Of a stretch of DNA of 64,000 nucleotides, positions 41,118-51,109 are shown one piece after another. Both the position numbers and the translations under genes were made by a program. Positions within the stretch are counted from its first letter, which is position 1; each line of letters begins with the position of its first letter. Source of the stretch: Diploptera punctata (taxonomy: Eukaryota; Arthropoda; Insecta; Blattodea; Blaberidae); NCBI GenBank assembly GCA_030220185.1, contig JASPKZ010007303.1, forward strand, positions 1,240,001 through 1,304,000, in the 5' to 3' direction. The notes below the pieces were generated by a model, which saw nothing but the letters and a program-made list of their open reading frames with translations, ran no database searches and was not told the DNA's origin.

Positions 41118-41580
41118 AAAAAAAAGGGAAATAGAGAAACGCTGCCTTGCGGAGAAGAGGGATCTTCAAAGGCTATGGGAGGAAAACCCAGACAGAAATT
41201 TTCCTGGTCCTCCAGGTTGGGGGTTTATGCTGTGGGTCAGCTCCCCACACATTAAAAAAAAACATAAAATGCTAAAAGTCCAAATCAGTCAAAGCCGGAC
41301 AGAAAAAAGTACGAAAGACAAAAGCAACGAAAACGAACTTTGAATACAGGCACGTGGAAAGTGGTTAGGACATTTTTTAAGAATGGAAGATGAGCGATGG
41401 CCGAAGTAACTATACGAATGGCGTCCGAACAGAAAGAAGAAAAGAGGGAGACCAAAGTTAACATGGAAGGAAAACATGAAGACAGTAATGCAAGCAAGAG
41501 GGCTAAGCATCGAAGATGCCCAAGATCGTAGGCTTTGGAGGTTTGGCACGGGAAGACGGCAGCAGCTGTAAAAACCCGAA
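41118..41580 (+). pseudogene. RTE-type LINE with 5' and 3' pieces joined
   Basis: The left piece (RDLQRLWEENPDRNFPGPPG, then WGFMLWVSSP) looks like the 5' leader region. The right piece reads WLGHFLRMEDERWPK, a stop, then LYEWRPNRKKKRGRPKLTWK and QARGLSIEDAQDRRLWRFGT, GRRQQL, the C-terminal end. The central endonuclease and reverse transcriptase are absent. Confidence 0.65.
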
Positions 41581-41934
41581 GATAGATAGAGCTTATTAGT
41601 TATTATTATTATTACTATCTAAAACATGCTTTCAAATCTTTAGAGGATGAAAAAAAGACCTACAACAGAATGACATTACTAAGCTGTTAGTTTATGCTGA
41701 TGTTGTAGAGTTATTAGGTGATAGCGAGATTATGCTAAGAACCAACACACACACTCTATTGAGTAACACTAAGAAATTTGGGCTGGAAGTAAACATCAAT
41801 AAAATTAAATATAAGTTCACAAATAGAAATACATTATATAATGGAAATGGACAGTTAATGACAAATCAGATATATTTTGAAGAGGTGGCTGAATTCAAAT
41901 ACCTAGGAACAATCATCACAAACAGGAATGAGAT

Positions 41935-42865
41935 ACTTACTTACTTACTTACTCACTGGCACTATCGAACCCGTAGGTTCATGGCCGCGCGGACATAAGC
42001 TCTCCATACATCCCTATCCTGAGCTAATGCTTTCCAATCATTCCCTGTATAATCTACTTCCCTCAAATCATAGTTAATGTTGTTTTCCCACCTCATTCTT
42101 GGTCTACCAACTGGGCGCTTTCCCTCTGGCTTTCCTACAAGAAGTTTCCATGCACGTCTTTCATTCCTCATACGTGCAACATGTCCTGCCCATCGCAGTC
42201 TACGAGACTTAACTGTTCTTATTATATCTGGCTTCCTATAAAGACCATGTAGTTAATTGTTATGTAGTCTTCTCCATTCACCTGTCTGTTCATCTCTCTT
42301 TGGTCCAAAAAATTTCCTAAGAACTTTATTCTCAAATACTCGTAATCTCCTTTCCTCCCTTAAAGTAAGAGTCCATGTTTCGCACCCATATAATATAACT
42401 GGTAGAATAATAGTTTTATTTATTTTCAGCTTAACGTTTTTTGAAAGGAGTTCGGACATCAAAAGTCTCTGCAATGCATAATAGCATGCATTTCCAGAAT
42501 TGAGCCTATGTTTAATTTCTTTGTGCATCTCATTCCTATTTGTGATTATTGTTCCTAGGTATTTGAATTCAGCCACTTCCTCAAAATTTCCCTCATTTGT
42601 CATTAGCTGTCCATTTCCATTATATACTGAATTTCTACGTGTGACCATATATTTAGTTTTACTGATATTTACTTCCAGTCCTAATTTCTTAGTGTTACTT
42701 AATAGTGTGTGCGTGTTGGCCTTTAGTATCTCCTCGCTATCGGCCAATAGTACTACATCCTGAGCATAAACTAACAGCTTATTAATACCACTGAGTTGTA
42801 AGCCTTCCTCATTCTCTAAAGATTTAATGGCATGCTCTAGTACAAAATTAAATAGTAGAGGAGAT
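41935..42865 (-). pseudogene. RTE-like LINE inserted in the opposite strand, 14-bp TSD
   Basis: AACAGGAATGAGAT occurs at 41921-41934 and 42866-42879. The insert includes KSLENEEGLQLSGINKLLVY, AQDVVLLADSEEILK (the usual A-DD palm motif has Gln for the first Asp), the LSNTKKLGLEVNISKTKYMV block, a stop-prone junction near 42253, and GKPEGKRPVGRPRMRWENN at 41962-42171. The TAAG-repeat tail complement is at 41935-41951. Confidence 0.85.
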
Positions 42866-42971
42866 AACAGGAATGAGATGCAGAAAGTATTAAACATAGG
42901 CTCAATTCTGGAAATGTGTGCTAGTATGCATTGCAGGGACTTTTGTCGTCCCAACTCCTTTCAAAAAACAT

Positions 42972-43287
42972 CATCATCATCATCATCATCATCATCAACA
43001 ACAAGGATTAAGTCCAATGGCCTGTTCCGATCTCATTATAGGTCGAATTGTTCCTTCCATCTCTTCAATGGTCTTCCCAACATTCTCCTCCCTTTTAGTT
43101 TATAATTATACATTCTTTTTGGTATGCGCTGTTCATTCATTCGTAATACGTGCTGAAGATAAGCATTTTGATAATATTTTATTCTTTCACAGATATTAAA
43201 TATATTAAGTTCTGTTCTTATATCTTCGTTTTTCTTTTTATCGGTCCTTAGGTATCCTGCTATTGCTCTCAACATCTTCATTTCAGC
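42972..43287 (-). pseudogene. LINE fragment of the ATG-tail family, 12-bp TSD
   Basis: TTCAAAAAACAT flanks it at 42960-42971 and 43288-43299. The minus frame reads AEMKMLRAIAGYLRTDKKKN, EDIRTELNIFNICERIKYYQ, YLQHVLRMNEQRIPKRMYNY and GRRMLGRPLKRWKEQF. The ATG-repeat tail complement is at 42969-42999. Confidence 0.82.
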
Positions 43288-43774
43288 TTCAAAAAACATT
43301 AAACTGAAATGATATAAAACTGTTATATTATATGGATGTGAAACATGGACTCTTACTTTAAATGAGGAGGAAAGATTACAAGTATTTTAGAATAAACTTC
43401 TTAGGGACATTTTTGTAACAAAGAGAAATAAACAGACAGGCGAATGGAGAAGACTACTTAACAGTGAACTGCATGATCTTGATAGGATACCGGATAATAA
43501 GAAGAGTTAAGGCTCGTATGCTAAAGCGGGCAGACCATGTGGCACGAATGGGGAATGAAAGAGGTGCATCCATGCTTGTTGTAGGAAAACCAGAGGGAAA
43601 ATGTCCAGTTGGTAGACCAAGAATGAGGTGGGAAAATAACATTAACCATGATTTGAGGGAAGTAGATTATACAGGGAATGATTAGAAAACATTAACTCAG
43701 AATAGGGATGTATGGAGAGCTTATCTCCATTGGCCATGAACCATCGGGTTCGATTGTACCAGTGAATTAGTTAG

Positions 43775-44490
43775 TACAACTAACTCACTGGCACTATCGA
43801 ACCCGTGGTTCATGACCGCACGGACATAAGCTCTCCATACTTCCCTATCCTGAGCTATTGTTTTCCAATCATTCCCTGTATAATCTACTTCCATAAAATC
43901 ATGGATAATGTTATTCTCCCGTCATTCTTGGTCTACCAACTGGGCGTTTTCCCTCTGTTTTTTTACAAAAAGCTTCCATGCACGTTTTTCATTTCCCATT
44001 CATGCCATATGTCCTGCCCATCGCAGTCTATGAGACTTAACTGTTCTTATTATATCTGGCTTCCTATAAATACCATGCAATTCACTGTCATGCAGTCTTC
44101 TCCATTCACCCGTCTGTTCATCTCTCTTTGATCCAAACATTTTCCTAAGAACTTTATTCTCAAATAATCGTAATTTCCTTTCCTCCCTTATAGTAAGAGT
44201 CCATGTTTCGCATCCACATAACATAACTGGTGGAATAATAGTTTTATATATTTTCAGGTTAAACGTTTTTTGAAAGTAGTTGGGACGTCAAGAGTCCCTG
44301 TAATACATAATAGCACGCATTTCTAGAATTGAACCTATGTTTAATTTATTTGTCCATCTCATTCCTATTTGTGATTATTGTTCCTAGGTATTTGAATTCA
44401 TCAACTTCCTCAAAATTTCCCTCATTTGTCATTAGCTATCCATTTCCATTATATAATGTGTTTCTATGTGTGACCATATATTTAGTTCCA
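43775..44490 (-). pseudogene. RTE-like LINE fragment
   Basis: Minus blocks: EEVDEFKYLGTIITNRNEM, then MLCGCETWTLTIREERKLRL, FENKVLRKMFGSKRDEQTGE, WRRLHDSELHGIYRKPDIIR and SHRLRWAGHMA (44000-44224), then shifted GKPEGKRPVGRP-type residues. The 3' end (ACTCACTGGCACTATCGAAC complement) lies next to the tail of the preceding plus-strand LINE. Confidence 0.78.
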
Positions 44491-44504
44491 AGGTTGAGAT
44501 TTTA

Positions 44505-44605
44505 AAAATTCCTTACCCCGCCGGGAATCGAACCCGGATAGCCGGAGTGGAAAGTAGGGACTTTACCGACTACGCCAGTGCTTCGGCACATATTAGATGT
44601 TAGTT
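44505..44605 (-). tRNA. tRNA-derived head, SINE-like or pseudo-tRNA
   Basis: On the minus strand: ACTGGCGTAGTCGGTAAAGTC (A box) and TATCCGGGTTCGATTCCCGG (T arm with B box), followed by CGGGGTAAGGAATTTTTA, with a T run for Pol III stop. The 5' and 3' ends do not form a clean acceptor stem. Confidence 0.5.
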
Positions 44606-44625
44606 AATTAAATATGCCTACTTAC

Positions 44626-44667
44626 TTGAGCTAAGCACTTCTCTGGATAACACTGACTAAGCTTTGT
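44626..44667 (-). other. Probable 5' UTR exon of the DM4/DM12 gene
   Basis: It ends CTTAGCTCAA before a consensus donor GTAAGTAGG. It would splice to the acceptor at 40479. An upstream ATG (44676-44674) would be in frame with the coding exon and add 21 residues, masking the signal peptide. That ATG lies only about 20 bp from the TATA box, hence probably upstream of the start of transcription. Confidence 0.5.
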
Positions 44668-44690
44668 ATCTGCCATTTTGGAGACGTGCG

Positions 44691-44697
44691 TTTTATA
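44691..44697 (-). promoter_or_regulatory. TATA box for the DM4/DM12 gene
   Basis: TATAAAA on the minus strand, followed by CGCACGTC. Transcription would start about 25-35 bp downstream, near 44665-44672. It lies 23-29 bp before the proposed 5' UTR exon and about 4.2 kb before the first coding exon. Confidence 0.5.
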
Positions 44698-44699
44698 CT

Positions 44700-44995
44700 A
44701 CTTTTTCTTTAATTAGTGGAAGTGGAAAATATGCGTGCTGTTGCTACTCATCTATATTACCCACGTAGCTCACGTAGTGTTTGTTATTTGTGATAATTAC
44801 GTGAGATTAAAAAAAACAATATCTTGTGTTTATAATCATACCTGGTTAAGGAAATTTAGCAATTATTTCAAACATATAATAGCTTTGTAACTTTTAGATA
44901 ATAATGATTCATTAATTTATTTATTTTGAGAATTTTCCTCATCATTGCGGGTTTTTTCCAACCAATCTTAGTAATAAACATGAATTTAAGATGGT
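44700..44995. other. Upstream region of the DM4/DM12 promoter
   Basis: No repeat is recognised here, unusual for this window, which suits a promoter-proximal region. CACGTAGCTCACGTAG (about 44761-44777) is a short repeated motif. Confidence 0.35.
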
Positions 44996-44999
44996 TACG

Positions 45000-45180
45000 G
45001 ACTTAGAGACTATTAGTTTGCAACAAACATTCACAAATTTCCCTTAATTAAAGTTCTCCATCGTTCTCTGTCCTCTGTGTCTTCATCTGTTACACCAAAA
45101 TTCTTCATTGAATTTTGAGTGTAATTCTTCCAGGTTGTTCTTGGTCTTCCATTTCTGCTCCTTCTTTCAATTTTCCATGC
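45000..45180 (-). pseudogene. LINE C-terminal scrap
   Basis: The minus frame reads GRPRTTWKNYTQNSMKNFGV, TDEDTEDRERWRTLIKGNL and a stop. This is another LINE end type with the GRPR..W motif. Confidence 0.65.
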
Positions 45181-46065
45181 CTAGACATGAGGAAGGCTTA
45201 CAACTCAATGGTGTTAATAAGCTGTTAGTTTATGCTGATGATGTAGTACTACTGGCCGATAGCGAGGAGACTCTAAAGGACAACACGCACACACTATTGA
45301 GTAACACTAAGAAATTAGGACTGGAAGTCAATATCAATAAAACCAAATATATGGTCACACATAGAAATACATTATATAATGGAAATGGACAGCTAATGAC
45401 AAATGAGGGAAATTTTGAGGAAGTGGCTGAATTAAAATACCTAGGAACAATAATCACAAATAGGAATGAGATGCACAAAGAAATTAAACATAGGCTCAAT
45501 TGTGGAAATGCGTGCTATTATGCATTGCATAGACTCTTGATGTCCCAACTCCTTTCAAAAAACGTTAAACTGAAAATATATAAAACTATTATTCTACCAG
45601 TTATATTATATGGGTGCGAAACATGGACTCTTACTTTAAGGGAGGAAAGGAGATTACAAGTATTTGAGAATAAAGTTCTTAGAAAAATTTTTGGACCAAA
45701 GAGAGATGAACAGACAGGTGAATGGAGAAGACTACATAACAATGAACTAGATGGTCTTTATAGGAAGCCAGATATAATAAGAACAGTTAAGTCTCGTAGA
45801 CTGCGATGGGCAGGACATGTTGCACGTATGGGGAATGAAAGACTTGCATGGAAGCTTCTTGTAGGAAATCCAGAGGGAAAACGACCACTTGGTAGACCAA
45901 TAATGAGGTGGGAGAATAACATTAACTATGATTTGAGGGAAGTAGATTATACAGGGAATGATTGGAAAGCATTAGCTCAGGATAGGGATGTATGAAGAGC
46001 TTATGTCCGCGCGGCCATGAACCTACGGGTTCGATAGTGCCAGTGAGTAAGTAAGTAAGTAAGGC
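45181..46065 (+). pseudogene. RTE-like LINE C-terminal region with full 3' end
   Basis: The frame reads EEGLQLNGVNKLLVYADDVV (palm YADD), LLADSEETLKDNTHTLLSNT, KKLGLEVNINKTKYMVTHRN, YLGTIITNRNEMHKEIKHRL, CYYALHRLLMSQLLSKNVKL, YGCETWTLTLREERRLQVFE, RRLRWAGHVARMGNERLAW and DLREVDYTGNDWKALAQDRD to a TGA. The 3' UTR GCGCGGCCATGAACCTACGG and a TAAG repeat (46043-46063) follow. The catalytic DD is kept, but everything before it is missing. Confidence 0.85.
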
Positions 46066-46077
46066 ATTCTTTGGTAG

Positions 46078-46273
46078 GTAAGATGAAAGTTAAACATTAA
46101 ATTATACCTGTTATAGGTGCCGTCGTCCTCAACTTTGTTAAAATATTGTATATACAATTAACTGGAGCGCTTTCGGAATTTATCTTCCATATACCAACAG
46201 GTACAATTTAATTTTTAACTTTCATCATATGACTTCACCTCAACGGAATTTGATATGAATTTTACTAGTATTG
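46078..46273 (-). mobile_element. Penelope-like terminal relic with 12-bp TSD
   Basis: ATTCTTTGGTAG lies at 46066-46077 and 46274-46285. The insert contains TGCCGTCGTCCTCAACTTTG, GAGCGCTTTCGGAATTTATC (complement of a hammerhead-like core, 46163-46190) and CTCAACGGAATTTGATATG. The ends pair (GATGAAAGTTAAA against TTTAACTTTCATC). Confidence 0.7.
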
Positions 46274-46570
46274 ATTCTTTGGTAGTCTTCCATCCTGCAT
46301 TCTTCTTACGTGTCCGTATCATTTTAGCCTTCTGTGTTCAATCTCATCCATTATACATCTTTTTGCTTTCATCCATTTTCTAATTTCTGTATTTCTAATT
46401 TTTTCGAGTCGAGATTTTCTGGCAGCTCTTATCCAAAAACCCATTTCAACTGCAGTTATTCTGTTGACATTTTGTTGTGTCATTGTCCAAACTTCCGATC
46501 CATGTAACATTATACTTTCTGTTGTATCCACTTTAGTTGAAATAACTTATATATTCCAAAGTCCTATATT
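46274..46570 (-). pseudogene. LINE C-terminal fragment
   Basis: The minus frame reads TKVDTTESIMLHGSEVWTMT, QQNVNRITAVEMGFWIRAAR, KSRLEKIRNTEIRKWM and EIEHRRLK, then a stop, YGHVRRMQDGRLPK. It is a distinct LINE group (GHVRRM..GRLPK). Confidence 0.75.
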
Positions 46571-46649
46571 CATTTTCCTTAGGCTGCTTGTTCGTTTTCC
46601 GCAAATCCATCGATTCCGAGGCTTAAGATTAGATTTTAGCATTTTATAT

Positions 46650-46915
46650 TTTTTACGATGAGTGAGGAGCTGGCTCACACATCAACCTCAAAGCTAAAGG
46701 ATCGGGTGATTTTTGATCAAGGTTGTCTTCCTCTAGCCTTTGAGAACCAACATCAAACTATAAGGCAACAGTATCTGTAACCCTAGGCAGGGTCTCTCTC
46801 AGGGTACTATTAGCCGAGTGTACTGAACCCTGTTTTTTTTAACGAGGTTGGTAATCCTCCCCCTCACCATTTTACTATTTTTCAACCTGGCTTGGGACAG
46901 GCTTCGGCGGGTTTA
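46650..46915 (-). repeat. Inverted copy of the repeat at 40533-40650
   Basis: On the minus strand: GCCTGTCCCAAGCCAGGTTG, GGGGGAGGATTACCAACCTC, ACAGGGTTCAGTACACTCGG and GAGAGAGACCCTGCCTAGGG. It may be the 5' leader of a LINE. Confidence 0.55.
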
Positions 46916-46919
46916 TAAT

Positions 46920-47619
46920 GATAATAATAATCATCATCATCATCTGCCTCTCAAGTATTAGGCCCAGTGGCCCGTTACGGTCTCCCGCCATCTCCGAAAA
47001 GGTCGACCCATAGATCTTCTGCCTCGAGGAATGTAGTGAAGAATTTGTTTTGGTATTCTGTGACGATCCATGCGCTGAATATGGGCTAGCCAATTGCTTC
47101 TATATTCTTGGTGGTATTCAGATATAGGTACGATGTTTAACTCTCTGGCTATTGTTGAATTTCTTTGGTGGTCTAGAAGGCTATAACCTGCAGTTCGTCG
47201 CAGAAATTCATCTCCGTGGCTGTAATATGACGGTCATCCTGAGTTCTGATGGTCCAAGCTTCACTGCCATAACAGATTATGGGTCTAGCGAGAACTTTAT
47301 AGATTTTCATTCTTGTGTGTCTCTGCACTTTTGATGGTTTAAAAACTTGGTTGATAATTCTTAAAGCTTTATTATAGTTTTGTATTTTAAAGGATATATC
47401 ACATTCCTCATTAAAAGTTAGATTATATCCTAAATATTTAAATGAATTTACTTGCTCTAATATTGAATTCTGAATACAAATTTTACTTCTTACTGGGAAT
47501 TTCCCTTGAAAGGCCATAACTTTAGATTTTGTTGTTGATATTTCCATGTTGAATCGTTGGGCTATTATATTAAGATGATGAGTGGAATATTGTAATTCAT
47601 CTTCATTACTGCCGAAAAG

Positions 47620-47640
<21 letters not shown>
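46920..47640 (-). pseudogene. LINE reverse transcriptase C-terminal half
   Basis: Frame 47173-47547 reads MEISTTKSKVMAFQGKFPVR, LEQVNSFKYLGYNLTFNEEC, KIYKVLARPIICYGSEAWTI and RHITATEMNF. A shift follows, then RRTAGYSLLDHQRNSTIARE, EYRSNWLAHIQRMDRHRIPK and PRGRRSMGRPFRRWRETVTG. The ATG-repeat tail complement is at 46917-46943. The 5' edge meets an AAT microsatellite (47618-47652). Confidence 0.8.

Positions 47641-47652
<12 letters not shown>
47618..47652. repeat. AAT microsatellite
   Basis: About ten AAT units beside the LINE. Confidence 0.85.
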
Positions 47653-47714
47653 TAATTAATAATAATATCGATGATGACATAATTTTTTTTTGTTCAATGC
47701 CACCTGTTTGTCAT

Positions 47715-48045
47715 TCGATATTTCAGGTATTCTGTCCTGAGATTGGCGTATTGTAACCCACTTCTGAGGTTGATCGCCTGGAAGGCGAGGTTATGATGGG
47801 TGATGGCGATGGGCAATGATGCGCCAGGAGAGGCCTTAAACCAAAATTTAACCTAATGAGGTGAATATGAATATTGATGATAATGATGGCCAGATGATGT
47901 TCGGGGACCTTTTGGGCCTTAATGTATCCTGACATTTATCTTACAGGTGAGGAAAAACCCCGAAAAACTTCATCCAGTAAACTTGTCCCGAGCGGGGATC
48001 GAATCCGTGCCCGCTGCGTGACAAGGCAGCACGCTACCGAGATCA
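47715..48045 (-). repeat. SINE family 1B, nearly complete
   Basis: On the minus strand: GTAGCGTGCTGCCTTGTCACG, GGATTCGATCCCCGCTCGGG (B box), GGATGAAGTTTTTCGGGG, CCTCACCTGTAAGATAAATG, then the 1B-specific AACCTCGCCTTCCAGGCGAT and GTGGGTTACAATACGCC. Confidence 0.75.
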
Positions 48046-48094
48046 CAACATAATTATTGCTTGTCCAATCCTCCTAATATACTTACCGGAAATT

Positions 48095-48235
48095 TCCTAA
48101 CATTCTCTCCTGGCATTTTCGAAATTGAGATTGTGGGGTCTCGAAGATATAGTTACGTTATCCCAATGATATGATAATGAAACACCAGGAGACTCCTTAA
48201 ACCTAAACTTAAATTCCAAGCCATGGGCGATCTTA
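48095..48235 (-). repeat. SINE family 1B, 3' part
   Basis: CTCCTGGCATTTTCGAAATTG, GGTCTCGAAGATATAGTTACG, TATCCCAATGATATGATAATG and CCAGGAGACTCCTTAAACC match the 1B tail region at about 60650-60790. Confidence 0.6.
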
Positions 48236-48265
48236 GGAATAATTCACTTTAAGAAACAAAATCCA

Positions 48266-48625
48266 GGCGGCTCCGTGGCGCAAGTAGTTAGACGCTCACC
48301 TCTCACCGCTGGGGTCCCGAGATCGAGTCCCGTGATCGAGTCTCGGTTATTCCAAGTGGGTTTCGTGGTGGACGAAACGGAGCTCGGGCAGATTTTTCTT
48401 GGGGTTTTCTCCCGTTATCTCCTGTCACAATTTCATTCCACCATTTTTCCATACTCATCTCATCCATTTCGTTTCATTTCGTTCATCTTCCCCTGTGATA
48501 GTGCGTCAGGTGTAGTCGGCCGGCACCCTTGTCATTCATAGACCTCTATATAAGAGGCTTCATCTCATCTCATCCCTCGACCCGACTCTGAGTCGGACAC
48601 GAGTTGAGGATATTATTATTATTAT
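48266..48625 (+). repeat. SINE family 4, complete
   Basis: The head is GGCTCCGTGGCGCAAGTAGT (A box) and CGAGATCGAGTCCCGTG (B box). The body includes GGACGAAACGGAGCTCGGGC, TTCTTGGGGTTTTCTCCCG and CTATATAAGAGGCTTCATC, with an ATT-repeat tail at 48610-48626. This is the only copy seen here. Confidence 0.75.
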
Positions 48626-48632
48626 TTAAAAA

Positions 48633-48715
48633 ATCCCTGTGGTCTGTGCGAGAATCGATCTCGGGATCCCATGGAGTGTAGTCTGAAACTCTGACCACCA
48701 TTTTTCGCAAGTCAA
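48633..48715 (-). tRNA. tRNA-derived head fragment
   Basis: The minus strand shows AAATGGTGGTCAGAGTTTCAG (A box) and CCGAGATCGATTCTCGC (B box). Acceptor pairing is poor. Confidence 0.4.
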
Positions 48716-48769
48716 CAATAAAAATACGGAAAAAAAGAAGAACAAAGAAACTACGTATTATGCTTTGAT

Positions 48770-48871
48770 ATCGATTATGAGTATTTGATAATAAAGTTCT
48801 TAGGAGAATTTTTGTACGAGAGAGAGTCGAACATACAGGTGAATGGAGAAAACAACACAGCAGTGAGCTAC

Positions 48872-48909
<38 letters not shown>

Positions 48910-49185
48910 GGGAAACAAGATGTAACAAGAACAGGTACATCTCCAACACTACGACGAGTTGGATACGTGGTACGAATGGGGAATGAAAGAACGTCATGAG
49001 AATTACTTGCATGAAAACCAGAGGGAAGCCGCTCATTAGGTAGGCCAAGAATGTTATGGGAGATTAACATTAACCATGATTTGAGAGAAGTAAATTATAC
49101 AGAGGATGATTGGAAAACATTAGCTCAGGATCGGGATGTATGGAGAGCTTATGTCTGCGCGCCATGAACCTATGGGTTCAAAACT
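48770..49185 (+). pseudogene. RTE-like LINE fragment with TA microsatellite
   Basis: Decayed YDNKVLRRIFVRERVEHTGE, WRKQHSSELR, then about 17 TA units (48870-48903), then TRTGTSPTLRRVGYVVRMGN, PEGSRSLGRPRMLWEININ, DLREVNYTEDDWKTLAQDRD and the 3' end GCGCGCCATGAACCTATGGG. Confidence 0.75.
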
Positions 49186-49189
49186 GTAG

Positions 49190-49929
49190 ATAATAATTCA
49201 CAATTTTTAATATCTGTATTGTGTCATCCTAGTCAAGTGGAAGGAATTTTACGATCTAAACGCGAAATAATTTATTCCAGTATGACCTTGATTTGGAAAG
49301 TGCTATTCTCAGCCATATTTGAAATTCTTTATCGATCAGCTGTAAATATTTATTTCTTTATTCTTCTTGCTATCACATGCTCTTCTCGCTATCTCTTGCA
49401 GCGGCAAAATTATCGCTATCATCAGGGGTGCTGACATATTTACTTCCTCTTTGGGCCTACCATAAAATTTACATGTAAACAGAACCATATTTCTATATAA
49501 ACTATGAAAAAATCTACATTTGTAGTGCTTGGAGATAAAAAACTTACTGTAATATAATTACTAAATAAATATGTTTCACATGTGAAAGTAATGACTAAAA
49601 TCAGTGAATATGGCATGATTTGATTTTATAACTTACTAATCATATATTTTTATGAAAATAATTAGCAATTATGTGTACCTGCTTCCATAAATATCTTATA
49701 GAACAAGCTACAATCACATATATAACGTCCAAGCTAACATTCATTTTTTTTAAAAATTCGATTGTTGTTGGATAATATTGCCTGAGAGCAACACCATGCA
49801 TACAGAGTGAAAGAAATGGCGAAAATAAAAGTTCGTTTGTTGCCCTGAGGCAACATAATGCAGTAGAGGGTTAACTTCATGAATTATCTACAGTTAAATT
49901 AATAAAAAATTATACAAATTAAGCTGACT
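49190..49929. other. AT-rich gap, nothing recognised
   Basis: Two short frames have no support as genes. TTGCCTGAGAGCAACACCATGC and TTGCCCTGAGGCAACATAATGC (about 49780-49865) form a small repeated motif. Confidence 0.35.
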
Positions 49930-50880
49930 ATTTAACTCATGCCACAAATGACAGTCAGTGACAAATCATGCGACAATGAATTTTGTTTTACAACCAATAA
50001 CAGTCGTGTTTCACCTCGATATTTATCGAATTCTGTTTACCAAAATATAGAAAGCTCCTCCTTTTTAATATTCTGAACAGGTCAGAACATTATTTTGCAG
50101 TGACTGACTCTCCAATAAATATGTTGAATATAGCAACTAATGAACTATGAACTACACATTTGATAACTGTGTCTTCAATAATTGTGTTTTTAAATAATGA
50201 TTTTAGTGAGTTGTTTTCTAAAAAAATAATTAATAACCTATAATGTTGGTTTTAATATACAGTTTGATGTGTTTCATTTTTTCTAGGGTGGATTCTTACA
50301 ATATACCTATCCTATTTTGTAATAAATAATATGATCTAGTTGCATTAGTTGAACAAATTAAACATAACCAACCATTTCTCATTTGTTTTCAAACATCGCC
50401 GTTAACATTAAATATATACATATTTTTAAATAACTATATTTAAAGTAAAGTGATCCCACAACAGACCCGGATGCCCTTGGGGTAGTAGGAGGTTAGGGCT
50501 CCCACTTTTTCTAGACAATAGGCACTTTATGTCAGCCGGGTTGTCAGCCCTGCGTGACGGCCACCTTTACCCCCAGAACAAGCGTCTGGTACTCATTTTC
50601 GTTAGAGGCTGAGTCGACCCCAGGGCCATAGTGCCGCCAGAGGGTTTGGGTCAGTTTAAAAATCCTGGCCCCAACGGGACTTGAACCCTCGACCCTCCGG
50701 CTTGTAGCTCAGTGCCTTAACCACTACGCTACGGCGTGCCCCAATAACTATATTTAAATATTGGTTTGTGAGTAAATGGCTTAATTTTATTCGTTAAATA
50801 ATCCTAACAAATGCCACTCTTGATTTCCAAATCCTCTAGATAAATTGGAAATCACTCGTGGCATTACTTATGATAATTAA
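49930..50880 (+). repeat. Repeat R, copy 5, split by a SINE
   Basis: CTATTTAACTCATGCCACAA, two CCAAT-type boxes, TTGTTTTCAAACATCGCCG, then SINE 3 (50445-50742), then TTATTCGTTAAATAATCC and the short hairpin ending CACTCGTGGCATTACTTATG. Confidence 0.65.
50445..50742 (-). repeat. SINE family 3 with 16-bp TSD, inside repeat R
   Basis: AATAACTATATTTAAA occurs at 50429-50444 and 50743-50758. The minus head is GCCGTAGCGTAGTGGTTAAGG (A box) and GAGGGTTCAAGTCCCG (B box). It aligns over its length with 18039-18339. Confidence 0.88.
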
Positions 50881-50889
50881 AGTTCGATA

Positions 50890-50902
50890 TATGATGATGA
50901 TG

Positions 50903-50956
<54 letters not shown>

Positions 50957-50957
50957 G
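50890..50957. repeat. ATG/AAT microsatellite
   Basis: Three ATG units run into about 18 AAT units. Confidence 0.9.
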
Positions 50958-51109
50958 TAATGTTTTCCATGTTGTAGGTTGTATCAAAATACTCCGTGCG
51001 TTCCAGAGTATTCCTGGCACATACATATATACATGTACACACACATTCATCTATTATTATACATTTATGTACTGTATACTACTGAATATTGCAAGCCGTT
51101 ACAAAGCCT

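Larger units (their letters stand above)
41600..43770 (+). pseudogene. RTE-like LINE carrying two nested insertions
   Basis: The plus-strand host pieces are 41600-41934 (decayed palm region, then NTHTLLSNTKKFGLEVNINK, EEVAEFKYLGTIITNRNE), 42866-42971 and 43288-43770 (VILYGCETWTLTLNEEERLQ-type, RRVKARMLKRADHVARMGNE, GKPEGKCPVGRPRMRWENN, DLREVDYTGND). Insert 1 is 41935-42865 and insert 2 is 42972-43287; each has its own TSD. Confidence 0.8.

Noticed and set aside
39852..45742. Repeated 74-81 residue frames starting MLCSLLHSPVCSS or MSLCLISLCISF
   Set aside because: Antisense shadows of the RTE-like LINE; the real protein is on the other strand in each case.
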